Shown piece by piece: positions 1 through 7,409 of a DNA stretch of 42,026 nucleotides. Under the pieces are notes generated by a model. That model made no database searches and was not told the origin of the DNA. It was given only the letters and a program-made list of their open reading frames with translations. The DNA is from Cytophagales bacterium (GTDB lineage Bacteria > Bacteroidota > Bacteroidia > Cytophagales > Cytophagaceae). Position 1 is the first letter of the stretch. Each line of letters opens with the position of its first letter. The translations under genes and the position numbers were made by a program. Where the stretch lies: the NCBI GenBank assembly GCA_004294225.1, contig REBA01000027.1, forward strand, positions 1 through 42,026, given 5' to 3'.

Positions 1-1222
1 CAAAACCACCAAATAAATATGACTTTTTACCATTTTTCGTGCCAAGCCCAAACATATATCGAGGTGTAATTGTATCGCCTTTCAGATGTAAATCCGACCA
101 AGTATTATTTTTGAAAGAATATTTCTGAAAACTGTTTTTGTATTTGTACTGCCCATAGCCACCAATCAGTACCATAGCCGAATCGGTTGGATAGATGTAT
201 TTGTTATGATGCCAATATTCGGTTAGGTTATACTTTTCATCGGGCGAAATATCCCAACTGTTTTGAGTGGTATTATAATTGAAAATCTTCTTTTCGTTCA
301 AACGAAGATTTATAAGTTTGTTTTGGGATGGCAGAAAAACACCCATATCGCCAAACGTAAACTTTTTGTGGCTTTGCTGAAAAGCTTTACTGCTTAAAGA
401 ATCGTTTTGAGTACTGAAAAAATATGTTTTTAGGTCGGTGTTGATAATAATTCGTCGTTGATTAGCATCAAAAGCAAAACTTGAATTACCTTTTACTTTT
501 ACCTTTCCAAGCTGTTTCCATTCGTAGTGCTTTTTTAGTAACCAATGGGCATTTTTGCTGAAAGCTTTTTGTTGAGCATTAAAAATATCGGCAGTGGTTG
601 TCCCCGAAATCTCTCTCAGAGGCCAATGATGCAAGATTTGTTGGTCAGATTTAAGCGTGATATTTCTCAAATACATCGGTAGGGCGTCGCTCGTCAGGAA
701 TTTGGGGTCAGAGCATTCGCCGAAGTATATCTTAAAGCAACCTTTTATCTTAGAAGAGATTTTGCCTGAGCCTAATAGTTGATTGTCGTCAAAAACTTCA
801 ACTTTTTTGTCTTGAATTACAATCCTGAATTTATTCCATTTAGAATATAATAAATTGGTATTAAGCGTTTTTAGTTTTATGTCTTCGTCGCCCGAAATAA
901 TTCTGAAAGCTTGTTGCTTTCCCCGAGAATCTGACTGAAAAAGTAAATCAAGGTTTTTACCATCGGTAGTAATGATTCTAAAAACATATCCAAAGTAAGA
1001 CTGCACTTTGGGCTTAAATTTTAGTTCAAAACTGAGTTCAAAATCATTTTTTATGCAGATTGGCTGTTCTTTCCCTATTATTAATGCTGTACGTTTATCT
1101 GTCACTACTTCATGCCCTAAAAACTCTAATCCGTATTCTTGTCCGATTGAATCGAAAGTCAGAAATTGGATAAGCGAAAATAGTATAATAAGTAGTTTTA
1201 GTTGATAGGTTAGTTTTGGCAT
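1..1222 (-). CDS. Secreted LamG-like/Kelch-repeat protein, partial (C-terminus beyond left edge)
   Basis: The minus-strand frame is open from an ATG at 1222 to the left edge (about 407 residues) with no stop. The N-terminus has a hydrophobic signal peptide (LKLLIILFSLIQFL) with a likely cleavage after SIGQ. Residues of about 55-200 look like a concanavalin A/LamG-type beta-sandwich (FELSFELKF, GYVFRII, LLYSKWNKFRIVI). From about 270 onward there are Kelch-like blades, such as MVLIGGYGQYKYKNSF followed by W and later YLFGGFG. The function is unknown. Proteins of this build can act as carbohydrate-binding or sensor ectodomains, and some may carry a membrane segment and DNA-binding domain after the propeller, which cannot be seen here. 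It is transcribed divergently from the UbiA/type III PKS operon. Codon choice (more GGC, GAC, TCG) looks somewhat unlike its neighbours. Confidence 0.75.
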   Translation of the reverse strand, partial: MPKLTYQLKLLIILFSLIQFLTFDSIGQEYGLEFLGHEVVTDKRTALIIGKEQPICIKNDFELSFELKFKPKVQSYFGYVFRIITTDGKNLDLLFQSDSRGKQQAFRIISGDEDIKLKTLNTNLLYSKWNKFRIVIQDKKVEVFDDNQLLGSGKISSKIKGCFKIYFGECSDPKFLTSDALPMYLRNITLKSDQQILHHWPLREISGTTTADIFNAQQKAFSKNAHWLLKKHYEWKQLGKVKVKGNSSFAFDANQRRIIINTDLKTYFFSTQNDSLSSKAFQQSHKKFTFGDMGVFLPSQNKLINLRLNEKKIFNYNTTQNSWDISPDEKYNLTEYWHHNKYIYPTDSAMVLIGGYGQYKYKNSFQKYSFKNNTWSDLHLKGDTITPRYMFGLGTKNGKKSYLFGGF

Positions 1223-1260
1223 TGGGAGTAAAATAGATAATGAACCTTGAAATTTAACTA

Positions 1261-1268
1261 CAAATTTA
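1261..1268 (-). promoter_or_regulatory. Candidate -7 element for the Kelch gene
   Basis: CAAATTTA on the plus strand reads TAAATTTG on the minus strand, a perfect match to the Bacteroidota -7 consensus TAnnTTTG. It lies about 40 bases upstream of the ATG at 1222. The -33 element is weak (no clear TTTG at 19-20 bases), so this is a tentative call. Confidence 0.35.
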
Positions 1269-1376
1269 TCAGCCTTACGAATAACAGGTATAGAATCTGT
1301 AAATAAACATATTTTTTAATAATATTATTCAACATTTTAAAAAATATTACTATTAAACAGAGGCAAATTTAAGCAT

Positions 1377-1407
1377 TTTGTTTTAAGGACACATTTGTTT
1401 ATATTTG
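1377..1407 (+). promoter_or_regulatory. Bacteroidota-type promoter of the UbiA/type III PKS operon
   Basis: TTTG at 1377-1380 is followed after 19 bases by TATATTTG at 1400-1407, a perfect -33/-7 pair for the major Bacteroidota sigma factor. Transcription would start near 1412-1415. That excludes the earlier in-frame ATGs at 1395 and 1410 and supports 1440 as the start of the first gene, leaving a leader of about 25-30 bases. Confidence 0.7.
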
Positions 1408-1439
1408 AAATGTACTATTCGCCATGTTCGATTAAAACA

Positions 1440-2312
1440 ATGACTCCAAAAGATATTTTACTTCATTTAAGGCTTCCTTTTTCTTTTTTCTTGATGCCTG
1501 TTTATTGGTTTGCCATCAGTCAAACCCCAAATCTTGATAAGCCAAAAGCGGTTTGGATATTTATTATTTTACATATACTCATTTATCCTGCAAGCAATGC
1601 TTATAACAGCTATATGGATCAAGACGATGAAAGTATTGGTGGACTAAAAAACCCACCCAAAGCTACAAAAAGAGTCTACTACTTGTCTATTATTTTTGAC
1701 CTAGTTGGTCTTGCTCTTTCTATTACCCTAAATAGTACATTCTTTGTATTAATATTGCTCTATATATCCGCATCAAGAGCCTACAGCTACAAAAGAATTC
1801 GATTAAAAAAATATCCTATTATCGGTTTTATTACTGTGGCTCTTTTTCAAGGAGGCTTCACCTATCTTATGGTCAAAACAAGTATGTATAACACCTTTGA
1901 CCTTCATCTACTTTATAACAAAGAAGCTATGATTGCTAGCTCTCTGCTTATTGGAGGGGTATATCCACTTACTCAAATCTATCAACATGAAGCTGATAAA
2001 AGAAACGGAGATGCAACACTAAGCATGTTACTTGGTATTAGAGGAACATTCGTATTCTCTGCAATACTATTTGGTGTAGCTAATCTATTTCTTATGTTAC
2101 ATTTTATTTCTATCAAGAAAGAAATACATTTTTATATTTTTCAACTTTGCTTACTTCCATTGGTTGTATACTTTATAAGATGGGCAATATCGGTATGGAA
2201 AAACAATAAAAATGCCTCTTATGAAAACACCATGAGAATGAATACTATCTCTTCTATTACAATGAGCTGCTGTTTTATCATGATTTTATTTTTCAATCAT
2301 TTATATAAATGA
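1440..2312 (+). CDS. UbiA-family prenyltransferase
   Basis: A 290-residue polytopic membrane protein with about eight or nine hydrophobic segments, the size of UbiA enzymes. These transfer an isoprenoid diphosphate onto an aromatic acceptor. Both Asp-rich metal/diphosphate motifs are visible: N56-SYM-D60-QDDE near the first loop, and YQHEADKRNGDATLS at about residues 181-194 in the second. The start at 1440 was preferred over upstream ATGs because the promoter places transcription initiation near 1412. Its stop overlaps the next start (ATGA at 2309-2312), so it is translationally coupled to the type III polyketide synthase. The polyketide product is therefore the likely acceptor. The role of a menaquinone (MenA) or heme A/O (CtaB) enzyme is less likely given the operon. 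Confidence 0.85.
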   Translation: MTPKDILLHLRLPFSFFLMPVYWFAISQTPNLDKPKAVWIFIILHILIYPASNAYNSYMDQDDESIGGLKNPPKATKRVYYLSIIFDLVGLALSITLNSTFFVLILLYISASRAYSYKRIRLKKYPIIGFITVALFQGGFTYLMVKTSMYNTFDLHLLYNKEAMIASSLLIGGVYPLTQIYQHEADKRNGDATLSMLLGIRGTFVFSAILFGVANLFLMLHFISIKKEIHFYIFQLCLLPLVVYFIRWAISVWKNNKNASYENTMRMNTISSITMSCCFIMILFFNHLYK

Positions 2313-3391
2313 CCGTCATTACTTCTATAGGCACATCCAACCCCAAGTATCGCTATACTCAAGACGAACTCTACGAATATATATCTGAAGTAGGTAACCT
2401 AACCAGTATTCAAAGAAGAAAGCTGAAATCTATCTATAAAAAAAGTGCTATTGAATCGCGTTACTCCATACTATCCGATTTTAATAAAACTATTATAAAA
2501 AATTATTCTCAAGAAAACACTCGTTCAATAGAACATAGACTAGAACTGTTTTACCAACACGCACCAAACTTAGCGATAGAGGCTATTCATAAGACCATTT
2601 TCGGAAAATTAAACCCTAAAAGTATTACTCATATTATCACCGTATCTTGTACTGGTATGAGTGCACCAGGTATAGAAATATCTTTGATTGAATCATTAAA
2701 ATTAAATAATAATATTCAGCGAAGCGCTGTGAACTTTATGGGTTGTTATGCCGCTATACATGCCCTACAACAAGCTAATAATATATGCATAGCCAATCCT
2801 GATGCAATAGTGTTAGTAGTATGTGTAGAGCTATGTAGTATTCATTTTCAGAACACAGATTCTGATGACAATCTCTTAGCCAACTCTTTATTTGCTGATG
2901 GTGCAGCAGCAACAATTGTTGTTTCAGATAAATATGCAAAAGACAATTCTTTATTGGGACTTAGAATTGATGATTTTAACTCAAAAATAATCTCTGAAGG
3001 CAGCAAAGACATGGCTTGGCATATATCGTCTTCAGGATTTCTAATGGCACTTAGTGCTTATATCCCTTCGCTTATCGCTCTACACCTAAAATCATTTCTA
3101 AATACATTTAGTCAAAAGATTGATATATCAAACATTGCACATTGGGCTATTCACCCTGGTGGAAGAAAAATTCTTGACACTATTGTAAAAGAATTAAACA
3201 TCAGCTCAGATAAAATCAAAGACTCTTATGAAGTATTAAAGGATTACGGCAATATGTCATCACCTAGTATACTATTTGTCTTAAGAAATATTATGAATAG
3301 AAATACAAACCGTAAAGCAGACGACAAAATTATGGCTTTGGCTTTCGGTCCAGGCTTAGTAATGGAATCATGTATTTTAAGTCATGTTTAG
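2309..3391 (+). CDS. Type III polyketide synthase (chalcone/stilbene synthase family)
   Basis: At 360 residues this is the usual length for the family. The thiolase-fold catalytic triad of chalcone synthase can be placed: Cys146 in NFMGCYAAIHAL, His282 in HWAIHPGGRKIL and Asn315 in YGNMSSPSILFVL. The terminal loop AFGPGLVMES matches the GFGPG signature. Such enzymes extend a starter CoA with malonyl-CoA and cyclise the chain to resorcinols, pyrones or phloroglucinols. The bacterial context (methyltransferase, flavoenzyme and prenyltransferase) favours an alkylresorcinol-like or related phenolic lipid, but starter and cyclisation mode cannot be read from sequence alone. It overlaps the preceding gene by 4 bases and the next by 8. 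Confidence 0.92.
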   Translation: MTVITSIGTSNPKYRYTQDELYEYISEVGNLTSIQRRKLKSIYKKSAIESRYSILSDFNKTIIKNYSQENTRSIEHRLELFYQHAPNLAIEAIHKTIFGKLNPKSITHIITVSCTGMSAPGIEISLIESLKLNNNIQRSAVNFMGCYAAIHALQQANNICIANPDAIVLVVCVELCSIHFQNTDSDDNLLANSLFADGAAATIVVSDKYAKDNSLLGLRIDDFNSKIISEGSKDMAWHISSSGFLMALSAYIPSLIALHLKSFLNTFSQKIDISNIAHWAIHPGGRKILDTIVKELNISSDKIKDSYEVLKDYGNMSSPSILFVLRNIMNRNTNRKADDKIMALAFGPGLVMESCILSHV

Positions 3392-4082
3392 AAAAAGAAG
3401 CTACCAGAAAGAACTACTCGACAATCTAGAAATTCCTAGACTAGACCTATATCAAAATCTTAAAGAATTAGAATTTATCAACAAATGGCTTGGAGGACAC
3501 GATATCTCAATACAAGGAATAAAAACTATAATCAATAAACTTCCAAAAGACAAAATCAACCTATTAGATATTGGATGCGGAGGTGGTGATAACCTTCGAG
3601 CAATTAGAAAAATATTTGAAAAGGATAAATCAATTCTCAATCTCAATGGAGCCGACCTTAATACAAACTGCATTCAATATGCTATAGAAAAAAGTAAAGC
3701 GTATCCTGAAATAAACTATTTCTGTGATGATTTTAGAAATGTGCTCTATACAAATCCATACATTATTCACGCAGCATTATTTTTTCATCACTTTCATGAT
3801 TCAGAAATCTCCGGTTTTTTAAGCCAAGCCAAAGCTCATCATTGCTTTATTATAATCAATGATCTAGAAAGAAATCCAATCGCCTATTATGCTATCAAAT
3901 TGCTAACAAAGATATTTTCTAAATCCTATTTGGTTAAAAACGATGCCCCCCTTTCTGTACTAAGAGGTTTTAAAAAGAAAGAATGGAAGGAAATATTGTA
4001 CAAGGCAGGAATAAAAAACTATACTATAAAAAACAAGTGGGCATTTCGACACTTAATCCTAATCTATCCCAATGAAAGATAA
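3384..4082 (+). CDS. Class I SAM-dependent methyltransferase
   Basis: A 232-residue protein with the SAM-binding motif I LLDIGCGGGDN at about residues 60-70 and a motif II acidic residue in LNGADLN at about 90. The later part (IIHAALFFHHF) fits motif IV. In similar type III PKS operons the methyltransferase O- or C-methylates the phenolic ring, and that is the inferred job here. The gene overlaps the polyketide synthase by 8 bases and the FAD enzyme by 11, indicating tight co-expression. A ubiquinone/menaquinone methyltransferase role is possible but less consistent with the neighbours. Confidence 0.85.
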   Translation: MFRKRSYQKELLDNLEIPRLDLYQNLKELEFINKWLGGHDISIQGIKTIINKLPKDKINLLDIGCGGGDNLRAIRKIFEKDKSILNLNGADLNTNCIQYAIEKSKAYPEINYFCDDFRNVLYTNPYIIHAALFFHHFHDSEISGFLSQAKAHHCFIIINDLERNPIAYYAIKLLTKIFSKSYLVKNDAPLSVLRGFKKKEWKEILYKAGIKNYTIKNKWAFRHLILIYPNER

Positions 4083-5196
4083 AATCTATGATTGTGCTAT
4101 TATAGGTGGTGGTTTGGCTGGGCTTTCTCTAGCAATACTTTTATCAAGAAAAGGATATAAAGTAATTCTATTTGAAAAGAAGAAATATCCTTTCCACAGA
4201 GTATGCGGTGAATATATCTCAAAAGAAAGCCTTGGTTTCTTAAACCATCTTGGACTAGCAACAAACCAAATTGATTATGCAGACATCAACGAAGTGCTTA
4301 TTTCGGCTCCCAATGGTCATCACCTCCTTCGTCCTCTAAGCTTAGGAGGAATTGGAATAAGCAGGTACTTTCTGGATAATGAACTTTATAAAATTGCAGA
4401 AAAAAATGGTGCTGAAATAATTCAAGAAACTTCAGTAGAAGAAGTAAATCTAATTCAACATAAATATCATATAAAAACAATCAATAATACTTATGTTGCA
4501 AAACTGGCAATTGCTTGCCAAGGAAAGAACTCAAACCTTAATAAAAATTTAAAAAGAAAATCATTAGGCCCCAAAGAAAACTATGTAGGAATAAAGTACC
4601 ATATCAAAACAGATTTTTCAGACAATAGAATAGAGCTTCACAATTTCGCTGGTGGATATGCCGGAATATCAAAAGTAGAAAACAAAACCTATTGTCTTTG
4701 CTATCTTACAAAAAGCAAGAATTTAAAACGATTCAATGGCAATATCAAAAAGATGGAAGAAGAAATATTATATCAAAATCCATATCTAAAAAATTATTTC
4801 ACCAATTCTGAATTTCTATTTAAAGAACCAATAACTGTTTCTCAGATTACATTTTCTATCAAAGCTCCAATTGTTAATCAAATGCTAGTCCTTGGCGATT
4901 CTGCGGGCACTATTGCACCTCTATGTGGCAATGGAATGAGCTTAGCGTTGCATGCAAGTGCTCTTGCAGAAAAAAATATCGAAGCTTACTTAAAAGAAGA
5001 AATTGATTTAAAAAAATTACAAGAAATACATCAGCAAACTTGGGTTAATCAATTTGCATTTCGAATCAGATTTGGGGCTCTAATTCAGAAGTTATTTGGG
5101 AAAACAATGCTCACTAATATATCTATCCAAATTCTCAAGCAATTCCCTTCTGTAGTTGATTATATCATTAAAAAAACACATGGGAAACCGTTCTAA
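4072..5196 (+). CDS. FAD-dependent oxidoreductase (geranylgeranyl reductase/hydroxylase-like)
   Basis: A 374-residue flavoprotein. The Rossmann dinucleotide motif IIGGGLAGLSLAILLSRKG starts at about residue 10 and is followed by FHRVCGEYIS at 41-50, the Cys-Gly pattern of the FixC/geranylgeranyl reductase group. The second FAD motif LGDSAGTIAPLCGNGMS begins at about 274. The family includes aromatic hydroxylases and prenyl reductases, so here it could hydroxylate the ring to a quinol/quinone or saturate the prenyl chain. It is the last gene of the operon and overlaps the methyltransferase by 11 bases. A short hairpin (TAAGAA/TTCTTA) lies just after the stop, before the convergent response regulator. 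Confidence 0.85.
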   Translation: MKDKIYDCAIIGGGLAGLSLAILLSRKGYKVILFEKKKYPFHRVCGEYISKESLGFLNHLGLATNQIDYADINEVLISAPNGHHLLRPLSLGGIGISRYFLDNELYKIAEKNGAEIIQETSVEEVNLIQHKYHIKTINNTYVAKLAIACQGKNSNLNKNLKRKSLGPKENYVGIKYHIKTDFSDNRIELHNFAGGYAGISKVENKTYCLCYLTKSKNLKRFNGNIKKMEEEILYQNPYLKNYFTNSEFLFKEPITVSQITFSIKAPIVNQMLVLGDSAGTIAPLCGNGMSLALHASALAEKNIEAYLKEEIDLKKLQEIHQQTWVNQFAFRIRFGALIQKLFGKTMLTNISIQILKQFPSVVDYIIKKTHGKPF

Positions 5197-5207
5197 GAAA
5201 GTCCTTC

Positions 5208-5612
5208 TTAATTATTAAAAATCTTTTCTAGATCTTGAATCTGAAGGGGCTTAATCAAACTGCCTTTAACAAATGGCAATTCAATAATGGTATTGCTTTC
5301 CTTGCCAATTTCAGAAGAAGAAAGAACATACACTTGTATATTGCGGAGATGCTCAGCAGGTATTCGCTCTACCATAGCATTTGCCAACTGGTAGCCCGTC
5401 AGTACTGGCATATTCAAATCAAGCAAAATTAATTGCGGCAACTCTTCAGGACAGCTTTGAGACCATTTTTGCATTTTAGCTAATGCATCCTCTGGATATT
5501 GCTCTATGACTACATTTTGGCAAAAATTGTAATGCTTCAAGAAAAACTCATTGACATAGTTCATTGCTGGGTCATCATCAACGAGAAGTACTTTTTGTAT
5601 TTTTTGGTTCAT
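5208..5612 (-). CDS. Single-domain response regulator (CheY/Rcp-like)
   Basis: A 134-residue stand-alone receiver domain. The acidic pocket DDD is at residues 12-14, the phospho-acceptor is Asp65 in LILLDLNMP, the switch Ser is in VLSSSE at about 97-101, and the conserved Lys is Lys121 in GSLIKPL. There is no output domain, so it should work as a phosphorelay intermediate or by binding a partner. Small receivers of this type are common in Bacteroidota beside hybrid histidine kinases, but no kinase gene is nearby. It converges on the polyketide operon, with 11 bases between the stops. Any link to that operon is unproven. Confidence 0.9.
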   Translation of the reverse strand: MNQKIQKVLLVDDDPAMNYVNEFFLKHYNFCQNVVIEQYPEDALAKMQKWSQSCPEELPQLILLDLNMPVLTGYQLANAMVERIPAEHLRNIQVYVLSSSEIGKESNTIIELPFVKGSLIKPLQIQDLEKIFNN

Positions 5613-6040
5613 ATATAGATTCAGAAAGATTATTTAAATCTAACAATTAGATTCAATATATAAAAAAACTTAGCTATTGTTTTCTTTAGAAATCAATAAT
5701 CATCTAGCTTATAAGAGAATAAACTAATATTGAAATTATATATAATACCGCCATCGAATAAATAAAACAAACTCTGTTGGTAAAAAAGCTATTAACCTAC
5801 AGTATTTATACCCTGAGCTTAGTACATACTGTCCCGAAAAGTGTGTCTTAGTTGTAAAAAGAGTTTCCAACAATTAACCAGGGCAAACGCATTTAAGCAC
5901 CAAATATAAACATTTCTCTTTGGTTATCATCTAATAGCCGACACAATAATGAAAAAGAGACTCAATACTGACAATGCTTTGCAAGGACGGCGTACAAATA
6001 ATCTTATAAAAATTGCTGAACCATGTAAATCTTAATCTAC
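5613..6040. other. Gene-free gap with possible insertion-sequence remnant
   Basis: A stretch of 428 bases without a convincing gene. The first half is very AT-rich and would hold the promoter of the response regulator, although no clean CAAAnnTA element was found. The second half (about 5829-6030) is less AT-rich and begins with a sequence resembling an insertion-sequence terminus. On the minus strand it has short open stretches reading like YIWCLNAFALVNCWKLF, broken by stops, so it may be decayed mobile DNA. Confidence 0.4.
5829..5846. repeat. Possible solo insertion-sequence end (IS256-like terminus)
   Basis: CTGTCCCGAAAAGTGTGT resembles terminal inverted repeats that I associate with IS256-type elements in Bacteroidota. 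No transposase and no matching opposite end were seen in the window, so it would be a leftover end. The call rests on memory of the motif only. Confidence 0.3.
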
Positions 6041-7165
6041 CTATTTTTTTAGTGAGTCAAACCACGGTTTTACTTGCTCTAACATTGGGAGAAGCGTAGT
6101 AGAATGATTTAAGCCCTCCAATAAAACTATTGAAGTGTTTTTTGCACCATTTTCTATGAACTTTTGAAAGGTAAGTTCGGTATTTTCATAAGGAATAACA
6201 TCGTCTTCTAAGCCATGATAAAGATTCAATTTTGAAGCAGGGCACCAATTTGAAAGGGTATTTAGAAATATAGCTTTCTTAAAAGCCAATTCTCCTTGAC
6301 CAAACAAGTGAAGGTAAAAGTTGGGATTAAATAATCTGCTTAAATCACTACCTAGATGATTATTGATATATTCCTTGTCATGAACCCCATTAAAAAGCTC
6401 AGGAATTATTTCAGAAGAAGGCAAAGAAAAATAATGAGAAAGAGGCTTTTCCCATTGATAGATATGATTATAAGCCATAATTAAATATACAATGTAAGCA
6501 GGTTGAAAATGACTAGAATTAGAGGCATTGCTCAGTGAATGTAGCATTGCAAATAAATCGAATCCACCAGCACCTGCAGCAACTGCTTCAATATTAAATA
6601 TAGTGGGGTTATGATGCTCAAGTTCTTTTAAAGTTGCCATAGTGATATAGCCTCCTTCTGAAAAACCTGTCAAGAATAATTGATGATTAATCGGAATACT
6701 TTTTTCTAATAGAAAATCTTGACAGGCAAGAATAAAATCAATCACACAACTAGCACTATGCTTGGCGTCATAATATGGGTGAATGCAGTCTGATGAACTA
6801 CCATACCCAATATAATCAGGAATAAGCGTGATATAACCATCGGCTGAAAAAAACTCATAGCCTGAAAAATCATGGTTAATTAAGAGCGTCGGAGCCTCAG
6901 ATTTTAAAAAAGTAGTACCATTCTGAACACATACTATTGCTAGGTTTTTTGAAAATAAACTTGGAACCATTATTAAGCCAGATGCTTCTATAATCTTGCC
7001 CATATAATCGGTTTGATAAACCATCTTGTAGATAGAGATTTTGTTAGATACAGAAGAAGAAAATTTTCCATAACCAAATCGATCACGTAAACTCAAGATT
7101 TCATCAATTGCTAATTCTTTGAAAAGTATTGTACTTAATATTTTTTTTTCCAAAATAGAGTGCAA
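6041..7165 (-). CDS. Alpha/beta hydrolase (lipase/esterase type)
   Basis: A 374-residue serine hydrolase. The nucleophile elbow is GFSEGG with Ser169; the acid is Asp321 or Asp322 in GLEDDVIPYEN, and the base is His354 in GLNHSTT. An oxyanion/lid region NGTTFLKSEAPT is at about 82-93. It resembles secretory-lipase-like hydrolases of Bacteroidota. The only usable start is TTG at 7165: an in-frame TAA lies 15 bases before it, and the next Met (residue 48) would cut into the fold. No signal peptide is visible although many relatives have a lipoprotein signal, so the 5' end may be truncated or the enzyme may be cytoplasmic. The substrate is unknown. It stands alone, with a decayed region downstream. 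Confidence 0.75.
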   Translation of the reverse strand: MHSILEKKILSTILFKELAIDEILSLRDRFGYGKFSSSVSNKISIYKMVYQTDYMGKIIEASGLIMVPSLFSKNLAIVCVQNGTTFLKSEAPTLLINHDFSGYEFFSADGYITLIPDYIGYGSSSDCIHPYYDAKHSASCVIDFILACQDFLLEKSIPINHQLFLTGFSEGGYITMATLKELEHHNPTIFNIEAVAAGAGGFDLFAMLHSLSNASNSSHFQPAYIVYLIMAYNHIYQWEKPLSHYFSLPSSEIIPELFNGVHDKEYINNHLGSDLSRLFNPNFYLHLFGQGELAFKKAIFLNTLSNWCPASKLNLYHGLEDDVIPYENTELTFQKFIENGAKNTSIVLLEGLNHSTTLLPMLEQVKPWFDSLKK

Positions 7166-7409
7166 ACAAAATTTGATTTAATAAAAAAACCTATTAAAAG
7201 CTTAGATATTCAATTCCTAATTTAATCATAAATTGGAATATCATTATTTTTTCTTTTTATTACCCTAAAAAATAAATAATATTGTTAAATATGAAATTAA
7301 ATTTTCCTTTGAAAAACAAGTCATCATTACTGTGTTTGTTTATTTAACTGATAGACCTTTATTAATTAAAACACCAAGAAAATAATAAATTATTAATATA
7401 AATATCAAG

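Noticed and set aside
1008..1205. 65-codon plus-strand open frame near the left edge
   Set aside because: It lies opposite the long minus-strand Kelch frame, which has a signal peptide and recognisable repeats.
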